From Caproiciproducens sp. CPB-2 (GTDB lineage: Bacteria > Bacillota > Clostridia > Oscillospirales > Acutalibacteraceae), in contig NZ_CP142860.1 in assembly GCF_036287215.1 (NCBI RefSeq), forward strand, positions 2,604,001-2,668,000: 64,000 nucleotides of DNA, read 5' to 3'. This document shows positions 1 to 9,778 of this stretch, piece by piece. Below the pieces are notes generated by a model. It saw nothing but the letters and a program-made list of their open reading frames with translations, had not been told where the DNA came from and did no database searches. The first letter of the stretch is position 1. Each line of letters opens with the position of its first letter. The position numbers and the translations under genes are program-made.

Positions 1-2
1 TG

Positions 3-161
3 GAGGACCGGCGGGGACACCGGGCCGGGACGCTTCCGAGCCGGACGCCGGAAGAAGAACTCAGAGACAAGGTTGCTCAGCTTGAACGGAAAAACTATGA
101 TCTGGAAATGGAGAACGCTCTGTTAAAAAAAGTGAAGGAATTGGAGAGGAGGCGACGTTGA
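3..161 (+). CDS. IS3 OrfA, C-terminal part (partial)
   Basis: This is the last 52 codons of an IS3 OrfA, open from the window edge and ending TGA at 159-161. The visible part is a charged coiled-coil with a leucine-zipper look (ELRDKVAQLERKNYDLEMEN), the typical C-terminus of OrfA, which carries an N-terminal helix-turn-helix outside the window. At 125-131 there is a run of seven A in the phase A-AAA-AAA. A -1 slip there leads into the orfB frame, which stays open from the slip site, so an OrfAB fusion transposase is expected. OrfA alone normally acts as DNA-binding regulator or inhibitor. Confidence 0.8.
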   Translation, partial: EDRRGHRAGTLPSRTPEEELRDKVAQLERKNYDLEMENALLKKVKELERRRR

Positions 162-1060
162 GCTTCATCAGGCATCCGGCGGCTTACGGCGCGGTAAGCA
201 CGCTGTCTGCGGAACGGGTATTCCCTGTTTGGAAACTCTGCGGCTTTCTGCACATCACGCGCTCGGCGTATTACAGATGGCTGAAGCACCCGAAAAGCAG
301 CCGCGAGTTGGAAAACGAACTCATCGCAGGCGAGGTCGAGAAAATCCATAGCCTGCATACGGATATGGGATACCGCAGAATACGGGATGAGTTGGACAGG
401 CATCATGGCATTCATGTCAACGACAAGCGAGTACTCCGCATCGACCGTGCACTTCATATTCAGTCCAGCGTCAAATACCGTCGGCACGGGTGCACAAAAA
501 GTGCGGCATCGCCGGAATACATTGCCAAAAACTATTTGAACCGCAAATTTTATGCGGACGCTCCGAACCGAAAATGGTTGACCGATGTAACGGAATTCAA
601 GTATTTCATCGGCCCGGAAATCCGCAAGGTTTATCTGAGCGCTATTCTGGACTTGTACGACCGGCGCATCGTTGCCTATGCCGTAGGCGATCATAATGAC
701 AACAGGTTGGTATTCAATACGCTGGATGCTGCCGTGGCCGCTAATCCGGACGCACACCCGCTATTTCACAGTGACCGGGGGTACCAGTATACCAGCCGTT
801 CTTTTCACTCGAAATTGCATGCCGCCAAGATGAAGCAAAGCATGTCCAGAGTGGCGCACTGTATTGACAATGGGCCGATGGAAGGCTTTTGGGGTATCCT
901 CAAACGGGAAATGTACTATGGACGCAAATTCACCGACCGGAAACAGATCACGCAAGCCATTTCAGAGTATATTTACTTTTACAACTACCGGCGACTGCAG
1001 CGCCGATTGTCTGTTATGACACCCATGGAGTTCCATGCACAGTACGCAAAAGCTGCGTAA
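158..1060 (+). CDS. IS3 transposase OrfB (rve integrase domain)
   Basis: 300-residue catalytic part of an IS3-family transposase. The N-terminal third has the HTH_21 segment (YYRWLKHP, MGYRRIRDEL). The retroviral-integrase fold follows with the DDE triad in WLTDVTEFK, LFHSDRGYQYT and GPMEGFWGILKRE. The C-terminal YNYRRLQRRL...TPMEF signature is typical of the family. The annotated start is a TTG overlapping the orfA stop. The biologically relevant product is more likely the OrfAB fusion made by -1 frameshifting at the A7 run upstream. The frame is intact, so the element may be active. Confidence 0.9.
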   Translation: MSFIRHPAAYGAVSTLSAERVFPVWKLCGFLHITRSAYYRWLKHPKSSRELENELIAGEVEKIHSLHTDMGYRRIRDELDRHHGIHVNDKRVLRIDRALHIQSSVKYRRHGCTKSAASPEYIAKNYLNRKFYADAPNRKWLTDVTEFKYFIGPEIRKVYLSAILDLYDRRIVAYAVGDHNDNRLVFNTLDAAVAANPDAHPLFHSDRGYQYTSRSFHSKLHAAKMKQSMSRVAHCIDNGPMEGFWGILKREMYYGRKFTDRKQITQAISEYIYFYNYRRLQRRLSVMTPMEFHAQYAKAA

Positions 1061-1180
1061 AAATTGCTGCCCGCCGGTTCCGGCGGACAGCAGTCCTAAA
1101 AATCTTTTTATTTTTTCATTGTCCTCTTGACGGGGTGCACACCATAATACAGGGAGCGGCAATACTTTTTTTTGCTCATT

Positions 1181-2503
1181 TCAGGCAATGCTATTTTTTT
1201 GATTGCACTGAAATTCATCTTCATTCTCTTTTAAACAATCCGCGGAAACAGGTTCGTCTTCAATCAAACGGAAACGGTCCACAAGCTTTTTAAGCTCCCT
1301 TGCCTGTCCGGAAAGCTCCTCGCTGGCCGCCGCGCTTTCTTCCGCTGTCGCGGAATTCGTCTGCACGACGCTGGAAATGTTGTCGATTCCCCTTTTGATC
1401 TGACCGACCGCATCCGACTGGTAACCGGATGCCTGCGATATTTTCTCAACCGCGTTAAAAACAACATTTGTTGCGTTGACCACCTGAAACAGCGATTCCG
1501 CCGTCTGATTCGCAATCACGGTTCCGTTTTCAATCTGCTGAACCGACTTTTCTATCAGGGAAGTAATATTTTTTGCCGCCTGCGCGCTCTTGCCCGCCAG
1601 ATTTCTCACCTCGTCGGCAACTACGGCAAAGCCCTTTCCCGCGGCGCCTGCCCTTGCGGCCTCAACAGCGGCGTTCAATGCAAGAATATTGGTTTGGAAA
1701 GCAATATCGTCAATGACCCGGATAATTTTTCCGATTTGACTCGACGAATCGCTGATCTGCGAGATTGCTTCCATCATTTCGCTCATATGGCGGCTGCTGG
1801 AATCAATTTCGCAACGGACTTGGGAAACGTTCTGACCGGCATTGGCGGTGTGTTCGGCATTGCTTTTCACCTGTTCGGAGATTGCCGCGATGGACGATGC
1901 CAGCCTTTCCACCTCTTCCGCCTGTTCGGCGGCTCCCTGCGCCATGGATTGCGCGCCGTCGGAAACCTGGTTGGAACCGCTCAACACCTGCTCCGAAGCC
2001 TGATTGATTTCGGACAGCGTGTGATGAAAAGACTGGTCGATGTGAAAAATTGACTCCTGAAGCGCGATAAAATCCCCTTTATATTCCACAGAACGGAAGA
2101 TGTTCAGGTCCCCTTCCGCCATTTTCGCAAGGTTGGCTGATATGTCCGTAATATACATTCGAATGGATTCGATCGTTTCAGAAAAGGAAGCAGCAAGCTG
2201 TCCTATTTCATTTCCGGAATCCACGCTGACCTGCACGCTCAGATCCCCCTGCGCCAATCTCTGCGCGGCTTCGGCCATCTTTTTTACCGGTCTGCCGATA
2301 CTGCGTGAGATACGCAGCGCAATGACCAGAGAGATACAAAACGAAATCAGGATTATTAAAAAAACAATGCTGTTAGCTTGGCTTTCTTGAGTGTTAAGAT
2401 GTATGGCTGTCTGCTTCCCCATTGTTGTCTTTTCGCTAAATAAAGCATCTACGGTAGTTCGAATCTTGTCTGATAGAGGGTCGTCTTGCGCCGTCAAAAG
2501 CAT
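1181..2503 (-). pseudogene. 5'-truncated methyl-accepting chemotaxis protein
   Basis: The readable product (440 residues) starts inside the ligand-binding region. It has the last helix of a four-helix-bundle sensor, one membrane segment (about residues 46-66), a HAMP domain ([10 protein letters not shown] onward) and a complete signalling domain with the conserved hairpin tip [21 protein letters not shown] normal receptor has a second, N-terminal membrane helix and about 100 more sensor residues. The frame upstream of the ATG reaches a stop after ten codons and no matching N-terminus is seen in 2504-2728. No convincing ribosome-binding site precedes the ATG. The gene is therefore probably a remnant, although the intact signalling half could still be made. 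Its 3' end lies only 37 bp from the IS right end. Confidence 0.65.
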
Positions 2504-2728
2504 TTTCGCGTTTGCGCTTTTATTTTTCGTTCAAAACAGAAAGGGCCATTGCGGGATTCTCCGGGAACGGCCTTGTTATTCCTGATGAACCGCAAGACGA
2601 TTGGAGAATACCCGCAATGACCGCAGAAAATGGGTAGGAGATATGTATGAAAAAGAAAAAGGCATTTTCAATGAAAAAAACTGAGATTCAGGCAGAAAAA
2701 TAATTTTCCGCCGTTTTCATCCTGACCG

Positions 2729-3514
2729 TTACGGTTCTTCCAACAGCCATGTGTGCGCCGGATCAAAGATGCGGTCCGTCCATGGGTCGCCGTCAAAATG
2801 GCGGATCATCCATACATAATATATGGGATAGCCGGGCGCGTTCACTTGAGGATGGGTCAGCCCTCCGGGAACGAGGCAGAAGCTGCCGTCCTTGATTTTG
2901 CAAACCTCGTCGCCGATAAAGCAGGCGCCGAAGCCCTGCGGCTTTTCAAAGCGGTAGTAGTATACCTCCGGCTGGGGATGATGGTGCGGGGGATAACTGG
3001 ACCAGCCCCCTTGCGGCACAAGAATTTCGCCCATGACCATATTGGAATAGGGCGCTGTGTGATAATCGAAAAAAGTGCGGACCGTCCGCTGCGCTTTTCC
3101 TTCAAACTGGTCCTGTCCAAAGGTTTCCTCGGCACAGTTCTGCGGTGTAGAAAGCTTGCTTTCAAAGTCCCTTTCGTTCCCGGTGCTTTGCACAAGGACT
3201 TCGCTCTGGCGGAGCGCGGTGATTCTTACTTTCACGCCTTTGGCAACATGCAGGCAATACGGCCCGTCCCGCAGGAAGCTGTCCCGGGATGCCGCGACAC
3301 TGCCGTTCGGCCAGAGATAGGATACGCTTCCCTCGACCAGCAATATCGCCCTTTCCTCGTCTTCAGAGAAAAAGGTAAGCGATTCCCCCTGCTCCACGCG
3401 ATAAACCGTAATGTTCATCAGACTGTCCGCATAGGGCCCCTGTGTCTGCGTCAAAATTTTTTTACCGGTCCGGTCAAACACCGGATAACCGAAGATATTA
3501 GAAGATGTTTCCAT
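2729..3514 (-). CDS. iolB: 5-deoxy-glucuronate isomerase, copy 1
   Basis: IolB converts 5-deoxy-D-glucuronate to 2-deoxy-5-keto-D-gluconate in cytoplasmic inositol breakdown. The 261-residue protein has the bicupin pattern of the family, with metal-binding histidines in the SYPPHHHPQPEVYYYRF stretch and a second set near GLTHPQVNAPGY, and the hallmark RTVRTFFDYHTAPYSNMVMGE region (cited here in part). A strong AGGAGGG lies 5 nt before the ATG. It is the last gene of the minus-strand iol run, just after iolH. A second copy at 6973-7749 is about 70% identical by eye, and which one is the main enzyme cannot be told from sequence. Confidence 0.93.
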   Translation of the reverse strand: METSSNIFGYPVFDRTGKKILTQTQGPYADSLMNITVYRVEQGESLTFFSEDEERAILLVEGSVSYLWPNGSVAASRDSFLRDGPYCLHVAKGVKVRITALRQSEVLVQSTGNERDFESKLSTPQNCAEETFGQDQFEGKAQRTVRTFFDYHTAPYSNMVMGEILVPQGGWSSYPPHHHPQPEVYYYRFEKPQGFGACFIGDEVCKIKDGSFCLVPGGLTHPQVNAPGYPIYYVWMIRHFDGDPWTDRIFDPAHTWLLEEP

Positions 3515-3569
3515 GAAGCCCTCCTGTAAAAAACAAAATATTCAGCATTCCGGGCAGGGATTCCCTCTT

Positions 3570-4457
3570 TTATCTGCCCAGCAGTTCTTTCTCGATCCGT
3601 TCCCGCGTTTCTGGGGCCTGCTTCGCCATCTTTTCCGGGTATCCGAAAAGGGATACGCAGGCAATGGATTCCCCGCCGACACGGAACGTTTTATGGGCAA
3701 AATCCATTTTGCGCAGCGTCTCAAAGATGCCGGCGAAATCCACTTCCCCCTCGCCTAAACCAATGTGCTGATGGATGGTGGCGTTTACTCCCGGAGGATT
3801 CAATATATAACGGCAGTCTATGGTCTGGTTCATGGTATCCGCGAACAGGACATGGGAAAGATCGTCTCCCGCATATTCAAGCATGTGGCGGACGTCCCCC
3901 TTTCCCTTGTCATAAAAGAAACCGTGCGGCGAAGAATACACATATTTCAGGTTGTCGCTGTGATAGGATTTTACCATGTCGCAGGTTTCGTCGTTTAACT
4001 CGCAGAAATCATACGGATGAGACTGAATCTCCACGCGGATATTTTCCTTTTCAAACAGCGGAAGCAATTCATCCATGGAACGGAACCACATTCCGTTGCA
4101 AAGCTCCGGCTGATTCGGATCCCCGGACAATTCCGTGTTAATAACCTGTACGCCCATGTTGACGGCGATTTCCACAATTTTTTTCCAGTTGTCCACCGCC
4201 ATCCTGCGCTGCTCTTCAGTTGGACCGGACCAGCGGTAAACGCAAATAAAGGAAGAAATTTCCACCCCGGTTTCTCTCAGCGCCTTGCGGTATTCCGCCT
4301 CACATTCCCTGGAAAACAATGGATGCTTATAGAAGGGATTAATACGAGGATGCGGAGACTGTTCTATGTATTTATAACCCCAGTCCGCAACCTGATGGAC
4401 CATGTCGCTGATGCTCATCTGTTTTGCCAATACATCGACATCAAATGCAATCTTCAT
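3570..4457 (-). CDS. iolH: Inositol catabolism protein IolH (sugar isomerase/epimerase-like TIM barrel)
   Basis: About 295 residues, matching the Bacillus IolH pattern from its first residues (MKIAFDVD, MVHQVADWGYKYIEQSPHPR, INTELSGDP). The fold is a xylose-isomerase-like TIM barrel with potential metal ligands in the ELSGD, IQSHPYDF and GLGEGEVDF regions. The biochemical role of IolH is not settled; it is carried in many iol operons. The ATG at 4457 is preferred over one 15 nt upstream because GGAGGTG stands 6 nt before it. It lies between iolB (55 bp downstream) and iolG. Confidence 0.85.
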   Translation of the reverse strand: MKIAFDVDVLAKQMSISDMVHQVADWGYKYIEQSPHPRINPFYKHPLFSRECEAEYRKALRETGVEISSFICVYRWSGPTEEQRRMAVDNWKKIVEIAVNMGVQVINTELSGDPNQPELCNGMWFRSMDELLPLFEKENIRVEIQSHPYDFCELNDETCDMVKSYHSDNLKYVYSSPHGFFYDKGKGDVRHMLEYAGDDLSHVLFADTMNQTIDCRYILNPPGVNATIHQHIGLGEGEVDFAGIFETLRKMDFAHKTFRVGGESIACVSLFGYPEKMAKQAPETRERIEKELLGR

Positions 4458-4635
4458 AGCCATCACCTCCATATCTTAATGATTTTAACGTTTAGTTACG
4501 CCCTAAGACGATTGTATTATTACTCAGGTCCTTCGGCACACGATCTCCTCCGCTACTGATAAAGAAAAGTTTTTGGTATTTTCTTTCCCACTTATTATTT
4601 TATTAAATGGAGTCTTGGTTTTTATTTATCTGTCT

Positions 4636-5652
4636 TCAGTCCCGATAAAAGGCAGGACGATCTGTTAGCGGAACGGATTCAATTGCACCAGTTTTTTGCG
4701 ACTTAAGACAGGAGTCAGTCGTTACCGCTGCACAGTAGCCATCCCATGCAGAGGCCGCAGCAGCACAATAAGTATTGTTGTTACACGCATCAGCCCATGC
4801 CTGAAATTCAGCATTATAGGAATCTTCGAAAAATGCAAGGCCATCTGAGGTCATGCCAATTGATGAACTGTTCTTTGTGCAAACATTGACACGTGCATGG
4901 CGGGGCAACGTTGCGGTTCCATCCTCACACAGAACCTCACAGCGGATATCATAGGCATACTGGCAATTCACCCAAATTTCAGCTGTAATTACCATACCAG
5001 AGGAAGTGGTCAGCAACACAATCTGGGGATCATGCAGATTAGAATTTTGAGAATACTTCGTAGTTTTTGGGAAAATCACCTGTGCCTTAGTAAAATAATC
5101 GCCTACGAGCCAACTCATAGTATCAATTTCATGTATCGCCGTACCAGTAATTGCAACAACATCGTCAGACGGTGCAGGATAGGTCGCATTGCGATGTGCA
5201 CAATGTGCAACCAAGGGTTGACCTATCTTTCCAGTTACAACAATCTCCTTTAGTTCCTGATATGCCGGATCAAATCGGCGATTAAAGCCTAACTGTATCA
5301 GTCGCTTTCCGCCTGCTATTTCCGCATCAACAACCTTTTTTGCGCCCTCTGAGGAAGCAGACAGCGGTTTTTCACAGAAAACAAATTTTTTCAGACGTAG
5401 CGCTTCCAAGCAGAATTCCTCATGGGTTTTGTCTGCACTGACAATAACAACTGCGTCTACCTCCGAATCATTGATCAAAGAAATAGGATCTGCAATAAAA
5501 CGCACATTTTTATAAGGCGTAATAACATCTTTGGCATGAGCCGCGTTTATATCCGAAACCGCCGTAACCGTAGCATTATTGATTCTGGTCATCAAACGCA
5601 GAAAATGCTGTGTGCCCATCGAACCGACACCGACAATACCAACTTTAAGCAT
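4636..5652 (-). CDS. iolG: Inositol 2-dehydrogenase (Gfo/Idh/MocA family)
   Basis: 338 residues. The N-terminal NAD-binding Rossmann fold has GIVGVGSMG at residues 5-13 and the CEKPLS catalytic lysine motif near residue 95. The C-terminal domain has the HEIDTMSWLVG segment with the catalytic Asp/His pair. In an iol operon the likely reaction is myo-inositol to scyllo-inosose with NAD+, the first step of the pathway. Other cyclitol or sugar dehydrogenase specificities cannot be excluded. The codons are clearly more AT-rich than in iolD or iolC, suggesting a separate origin within the cluster. Confidence 0.85.
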   Translation of the reverse strand: MLKVGIVGVGSMGTQHFLRLMTRINNATVTAVSDINAAHAKDVITPYKNVRFIADPISLINDSEVDAVVIVSADKTHEEFCLEALRLKKFVFCEKPLSASSEGAKKVVDAEIAGGKRLIQLGFNRRFDPAYQELKEIVVTGKIGQPLVAHCAHRNATYPAPSDDVVAITGTAIHEIDTMSWLVGDYFTKAQVIFPKTTKYSQNSNLHDPQIVLLTTSSGMVITAEIWVNCQYAYDIRCEVLCEDGTATLPRHARVNVCTKNSSSIGMTSDGLAFFEDSYNAEFQAWADACNNNTYCAAAASAWDGYCAAVTTDSCLKSQKTGAIESVPLTDRPAFYRD

Positions 5653-5852
5653 AATAACATTCCTTACCTTTCATCTTTAAATTTTATATAATTGGACATG
5701 ATTGTGTTATGGCCTCCGCCATTGATTTTTGGCAACAGTTCAACCCCCTCTTCCGTAATTTCTCCGTGCTATGATTTCTGTTTGGTGACAATTATCAAAT
5801 ATTTGGCTATCGTCCACATATTCCAAACAAAAAGAAAGGAGATCAACTTTCT

Positions 5853-6743
5853 TTAAACTCCTGCCGTTTTTCGGATGTAATCACGGGCCCGCAACGCATA
5901 CTCAAACGGGTTGGCCTTGGCAGGATCTTGTTCAGCTTCAACAATGAACCATCCTTCATAACCGGATCGAGCCAATTCCTTGAAAACGCCAGGGTAGTCA
6001 ACGCATCCATCACCGGGAATCGTAAAGCATCCTTCCAGAACCGCCTTGCGAAATTTAAAGCCCTCGGCGTAAGCCCGCTCCATCATTGTCGGACGAATGT
6101 CCTTCAAATGTACATGGCCGATGCGGGGGGCAAACTCCTTTGCGGCCTTAACTGGATTTTCTTTTGAAAAAGTGAAATGGCCCGTATCAAAACAGAGCCA
6201 GACATAACGCGGATCCGTATGATTCATCAGCCGCTTGGTTTCCTCAAATGTCTGTACAACAGTTGCCATGTGATGATGGTAACATAGTTTGAAACCACGA
6301 TCCGCAGCAATCTTACCTAACCTATTAAGGCCATCACACAACTTCTCCCATTCTTCATCGCTTGCCACCGGTTTTTTGTCACCAAACATCGAACACTCTT
6401 TGGCAAAGAGGCAACGAGTTAATTCACATACATTAATGCGTGTTGCGCCAAGCGCCTCCAGAAAAGCAAGTTGCTTTACGAATGCCGCTTCGTTCTCTTC
6501 ATATGGCGTCGAACATAAAAAACTCGAAAACCACTGACTTGCAATTTGCAATCCTCGCAAATCAAGAGCTTTTTTGAGCGTTTTAGGGTCGGTCGGGAAC
6601 TTTCCCCCAACTTCGGTTCCTAGGAAACCCGCAAGTGCAGCTTCCGAAATCATCTGCTCAAATGTTAACTCGCCGCCAAGCTGCGGCATATCGTCGTTCG
6701 TCCATCCAATCGGCGCAATGCCAAGTTTTACATTTTTGAACAT
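5853..6743 (-). CDS. iolE: Inosose dehydratase, copy 2 (AT-richer)
   Basis: IolE dehydrates scyllo-inosose to 3D-3,5/4-trihydroxycyclohexane-1,2-dione. The 296-residue protein starts with the family signature LGIAPIGWTNDDMP. It has the TIM-barrel metal ligands in LCYHHHMATVVQT, CFDTGHF, HVHLKDIRP and FIVEAEQDP. It sits between iolG and the second iolB in the AT-richer part of the cluster. A paralogue at 14352-15248 keeps the same motifs but is clearly diverged (about half identical by eye), so the two may differ in substrate isomer or regulation. Confidence 0.9.
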   Translation of the reverse strand: MFKNVKLGIAPIGWTNDDMPQLGGELTFEQMISEAALAGFLGTEVGGKFPTDPKTLKKALDLRGLQIASQWFSSFLCSTPYEENEAAFVKQLAFLEALGATRINVCELTRCLFAKECSMFGDKKPVASDEEWEKLCDGLNRLGKIAADRGFKLCYHHHMATVVQTFEETKRLMNHTDPRYVWLCFDTGHFTFSKENPVKAAKEFAPRIGHVHLKDIRPTMMERAYAEGFKFRKAVLEGCFTIPGDGCVDYPGVFKELARSGYEGWFIVEAEQDPAKANPFEYALRARDYIRKTAGV

Positions 6744-6972
6744 TACTTATCCCCTTCGTTTGATATTTATGGTGACTCTATAGAAAAACGCAATTGTTCT
6801 TCCAAAGGACATGAAGGAAACCATCCCATCACCGTATGAGCTTCATTATCAGCCCGCAATATGCAGACTCTTCTTGGCGGGTAGTCCAAATAGCGCGTCG
6901 CCACGTCTGCCTAATCAGTCATCAAAACCATGTCAGGCAAATCCATTTAGGCAACACTGAAAGCTCACCAAT

Positions 6973-7749
6973 TCAGCTTTCCTGCAGCAGCCAAGCATGT
7001 GCCGGGTCGAAAATCCGGTCCGTCCATGGATTACCATCAAAATGGCGAATCATCCAGACGTAATACATAGAATACCCAGGCGCATTCACCTGTGGATGCA
7101 CCAAGCCTCCGGGGATCGCGCAAAAACTACCGTCCTTAATCTCTCTGGCCTCGTCACCGATAAAGCATGCACCGAATCCCTGCGGTTTTTCAAAGCGGTA
7201 ATAGTAAACTTCTGGCTGCGGGTGTTGGTGCGGAGGATAGCTGGACCAGCCTCCCTGTGGAACAATAATTTCTCCCATTACCATGTTAGAATACGGCGCT
7301 GTATGGTAGTCGAAAAATGTGCGAACCGTCCTTTGTGCTTTACCATCAAACTGGTTCTGACCGAAGGTTTCTTCCAAGCAGTTTTGAGGCGTATAGAGTC
7401 TATTTTCGAAATTTTTTTCATTTCCTGTGCTCTGAACAAGAATTTCGCTTTGACTGAGTGCTGTAACCTCTACCTGCACATCCTTTGAAACGTGCAAACA
7501 GAACGCCCCGTCTTTCAGAAAATTTTCGCGAGAAGCTGATACGCTGTCATCGGGCCATGAAAATATCACACTGCCTTGAATCAGCAACACCGCCTTTTCC
7601 TCAGATTTTGAGGAGAAGTTAAGGCGTTTCCCCTTTTCCATGCGATAGACTGTAATGTTCATCATGGTATCCGCATAAAGCCCTTTTGTTTGTGTTAAAA
7701 CCTTTTCTCCATTTCGATTAAATTCTGGATAGCCAAAAATATTATCCAT
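6973..7749 (-). CDS. iolB: 5-deoxy-glucuronate isomerase, copy 2
   Basis: 258-residue second IolB with the same cupin motifs as the copy at 2729-3514 (SYPPHQHPQPEVYYYRF and GLVHPQVNAPGY). The two proteins align end to end without gaps except at the extreme N-terminus. This copy uses more AT-rich codons and lies in the block with iolG and the AT-richer iolE. It follows the chemoreceptor gene 44 bp downstream of that gene's stop. Recent transfer from a related genome is as plausible as local duplication. Confidence 0.92.
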   Translation of the reverse strand: MDNIFGYPEFNRNGEKVLTQTKGLYADTMMNITVYRMEKGKRLNFSSKSEEKAVLLIQGSVIFSWPDDSVSASRENFLKDGAFCLHVSKDVQVEVTALSQSEILVQSTGNEKNFENRLYTPQNCLEETFGQNQFDGKAQRTVRTFFDYHTAPYSNMVMGEIIVPQGGWSSYPPHQHPQPEVYYYRFEKPQGFGACFIGDEAREIKDGSFCAIPGGLVHPQVNAPGYSMYYVWMIRHFDGNPWTDRIFDPAHAWLLQES

Positions 7750-7793
7750 GGAAAGCCTTCCTTAATACATTATTTTTATGGCCAATTGGCGGC

Positions 7794-9587
7794 CTAAATA
7801 CCTCTACCCGTATTCTCCGCGGCTTCGATGTCGCAGCTTTCTGCTGTTTCTTCTACAGATCCTTTCGCGGCATTGATTTCCAGCACTGTCTTTTCAAGGG
7901 ATTCCTCCCCACGCAATCGAAACTGGCTAATCAACTCCTTGAGCATCTGTGCCTGCCCGGAAAGCTCTTCACTGGCAGCTGCACTCTCCTGCGCTGTAGC
8001 GCTATAGGTCTGTACAGCGGTGGAAATCTGCCCAATTCCAATATCGATCTGTGAAACTGACTGCGCCTGTTGTGCAGATACCCCAGCAATGGTATCAATT
8101 AAAGACACCGCTTTCGCGGTTGCTGCCGCGCTATCTTCCAACAGACCCGCGGTGGACGATACCAAACTAGAACCCTCTTTCACCGCTCCTATGGTTTCCT
8201 CTATCAACTTTGTCGTACTGGCTGCCGCTTCTGCCGTTTTTGTTGCAAGATTTCTTACCTCATCCGCTACTACGGCAAATCCTTTTCCTGCCACGCCTGC
8301 CCGTGCAGCCTCCACTGCGGCATTAAGGGCTAAAATATTCGTTTGAAATGCAATATCCTTAATGACCTTGATGATTTTCGAGATTTCTGAAGATTTTGCT
8401 GTAATTCCTTCCATAGCACCAACCATGATTTTCATTTTATCATTGCAGTTGGAGATTTCCCTGCCTGCCGTATCAGCACTGCTGCTTGCCAGTTCTGCGT
8501 TTTCAGCGTTCTGCTTGATCTGCATGGACATCTCCAAAACAGATGCCGAAAACTCCTCGACTACACTCGCCTGCTCCGTCGCTCCCTGCGAAAGCACCTG
8601 GGCGCCGGCAGACATCTGATTCGCTCCAATTGCTACTTGCTCCGATGCTGTGCTAATTTGGCGAAGCGTCGAACTAAGCTTACTATTCAGTTTTTGCATC
8701 GAAAACAAAATTTTATTAAATTCACCAACATATTGTTCTTCACAGCTTGTTCTCGACACAAAATTCCCATTCGCCATTTCGCCCATCAGATATCTGATGT
8801 CTTCAATGATTGATCGCAAGGTCTCGCTCATGGCCAAAAATGCAGCAGTGGCTTGCCCAATCTCATCCTTAGAGAGGTAGTCTATCTGGATATGTAGATT
8901 GCCATTACTGATTTCCTCTGTCGCGCGATGCAACATCTTCACTGGTCCTACGATCATACGCACAATATAAATCGAAAGCACCGCCGCACAAACAATTCCC
9001 ACGGCCAGCGTGCATAGCATCAGCAAAATTGAAAAGTGATACAGGCTATCCGCCTCATTGCTGGCCTGTTTCGCGCCTTGCTTATTGAAATCCACCAGTT
9101 TGGAACAAGAGTAGGTAATGTCGTCAAAAATCGTACTTGTCTGACCGTCCAACAGCAGAAGTGCCTGACTGTTCTTATTCTGATCGACATATGACAGCAT
9201 TTTCTGACTCAGCTGCAAATACTGATTCCACTTCTCCTTGACGTCCGCCACAAGCTTCCGATCCTTATCATTTCTATCCGCAACAGTATAAGCGGAAACG
9301 TCTGTTTCAACCTGTTCTCTTATTTTTTCTATCTGGTTTTTGTATTTTTGTCGCATCGTGCTGGTAGTAGCTAAAATATATCCCTGTTCGTTCATTCGAT
9401 AATCCTGTGTCAGCGTATTGACCTCTTCCGCGGCAACTACGGACGGAAGCCACTGTTTACTGATCTCGTTCCCCGCGCCATCGATCCTGCTCATCAGCAG
9501 CAGGGAAACGCCCGCAATAACAGCCATACAGAACAATAGACTTATCGAAAGGACAAATAATTTTTTCCCTATTTTCAGCTGTTTCAC
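7794..9587 (-). CDS. Methyl-accepting chemotaxis protein with four-helix-bundle sensor
   Basis: Membrane chemoreceptor of about 597 residues. There is an N-terminal TM helix ([20 protein letters not shown]), an extracellular helical domain of about 150 residues with the 4HB_MCP look, and a second TM near residue 190-210. A HAMP domain and the signalling domain with the tip [20 protein letters not shown] follow. A GTG at 9587 is chosen as start because AGGGGGAG stands 8 nt upstream and [10 protein letters not shown] gives a usual cytoplasmic start; a longer frame opens at 9647. Its place between the inositol importer and catabolic genes suggests taxis towards inositol or a related cyclitol, which is inference. 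Confidence 0.88.
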   Translation of the reverse strand: MKQLKIGKKLFVLSISLLFCMAVIAGVSLLLMSRIDGAGNEISKQWLPSVVAAEEVNTLTQDYRMNEQGYILATTSTMRQKYKNQIEKIREQVETDVSAYTVADRNDKDRKLVADVKEKWNQYLQLSQKMLSYVDQNKNSQALLLLDGQTSTIFDDITYSCSKLVDFNKQGAKQASNEADSLYHFSILLMLCTLAVGIVCAAVLSIYIVRMIVGPVKMLHRATEEISNGNLHIQIDYLSKDEIGQATAAFLAMSETLRSIIEDIRYLMGEMANGNFVSRTSCEEQYVGEFNKILFSMQKLNSKLSSTLRQISTASEQVAIGANQMSAGAQVLSQGATEQASVVEEFSASVLEMSMQIKQNAENAELASSSADTAGREISNCNDKMKIMVGAMEGITAKSSEISKIIKVIKDIAFQTNILALNAAVEAARAGVAGKGFAVVADEVRNLATKTAEAAASTTKLIEETIGAVKEGSSLVSSTAGLLEDSAAATAKAVSLIDTIAGVSAQQAQSVSQIDIGIGQISTAVQTYSATAQESAAASEELSGQAQMLKELISQFRLRGEESLEKTVLEINAAKGSVEETAESCDIEAAENTGRGI

Positions 9588-9778
9588 CCAGTTCACTCCC
9601 CCTTGTTCAAACGAACGATGCAAATCTCGGACAATATTCGCCCACATTTCAGAATTTATCTATTCTGCACTTTAGAGAGGGCCATCAAAGCGAAACTGCC
9701 TTTCAAATCCCCCGGGATACTGGTTCCGGAAACTGGTGGTCATAGTAAGTCATCACCCCAAGTGCTTGCTTTCATTGA

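Larger units (their letters stand above)
1..1144 (+). mobile_element. IS3-family insertion sequence (IS150-like), right part
   Basis: The element enters from before the window. It contains the 3' end of orfA, a complete orfB, and a right terminal inverted repeat at 1120-1144 whose reverse complement begins TGGTGTGCACCCCGTCAAG, the usual style of IS150-group ends (TG...CACCCC...GGACA). A GC-rich hairpin at about 1069-1095 followed by a T-rich stretch lies between orfB and the repeat. The left end is outside the window, so the target duplication cannot be checked. Confidence 0.85.

Noticed and set aside
2647..2703. 18-codon frame after TAGGAG
   Set aside because: Very short, lysine-rich, low-complexity and without neighbours of related function; support is too weak to annotate.
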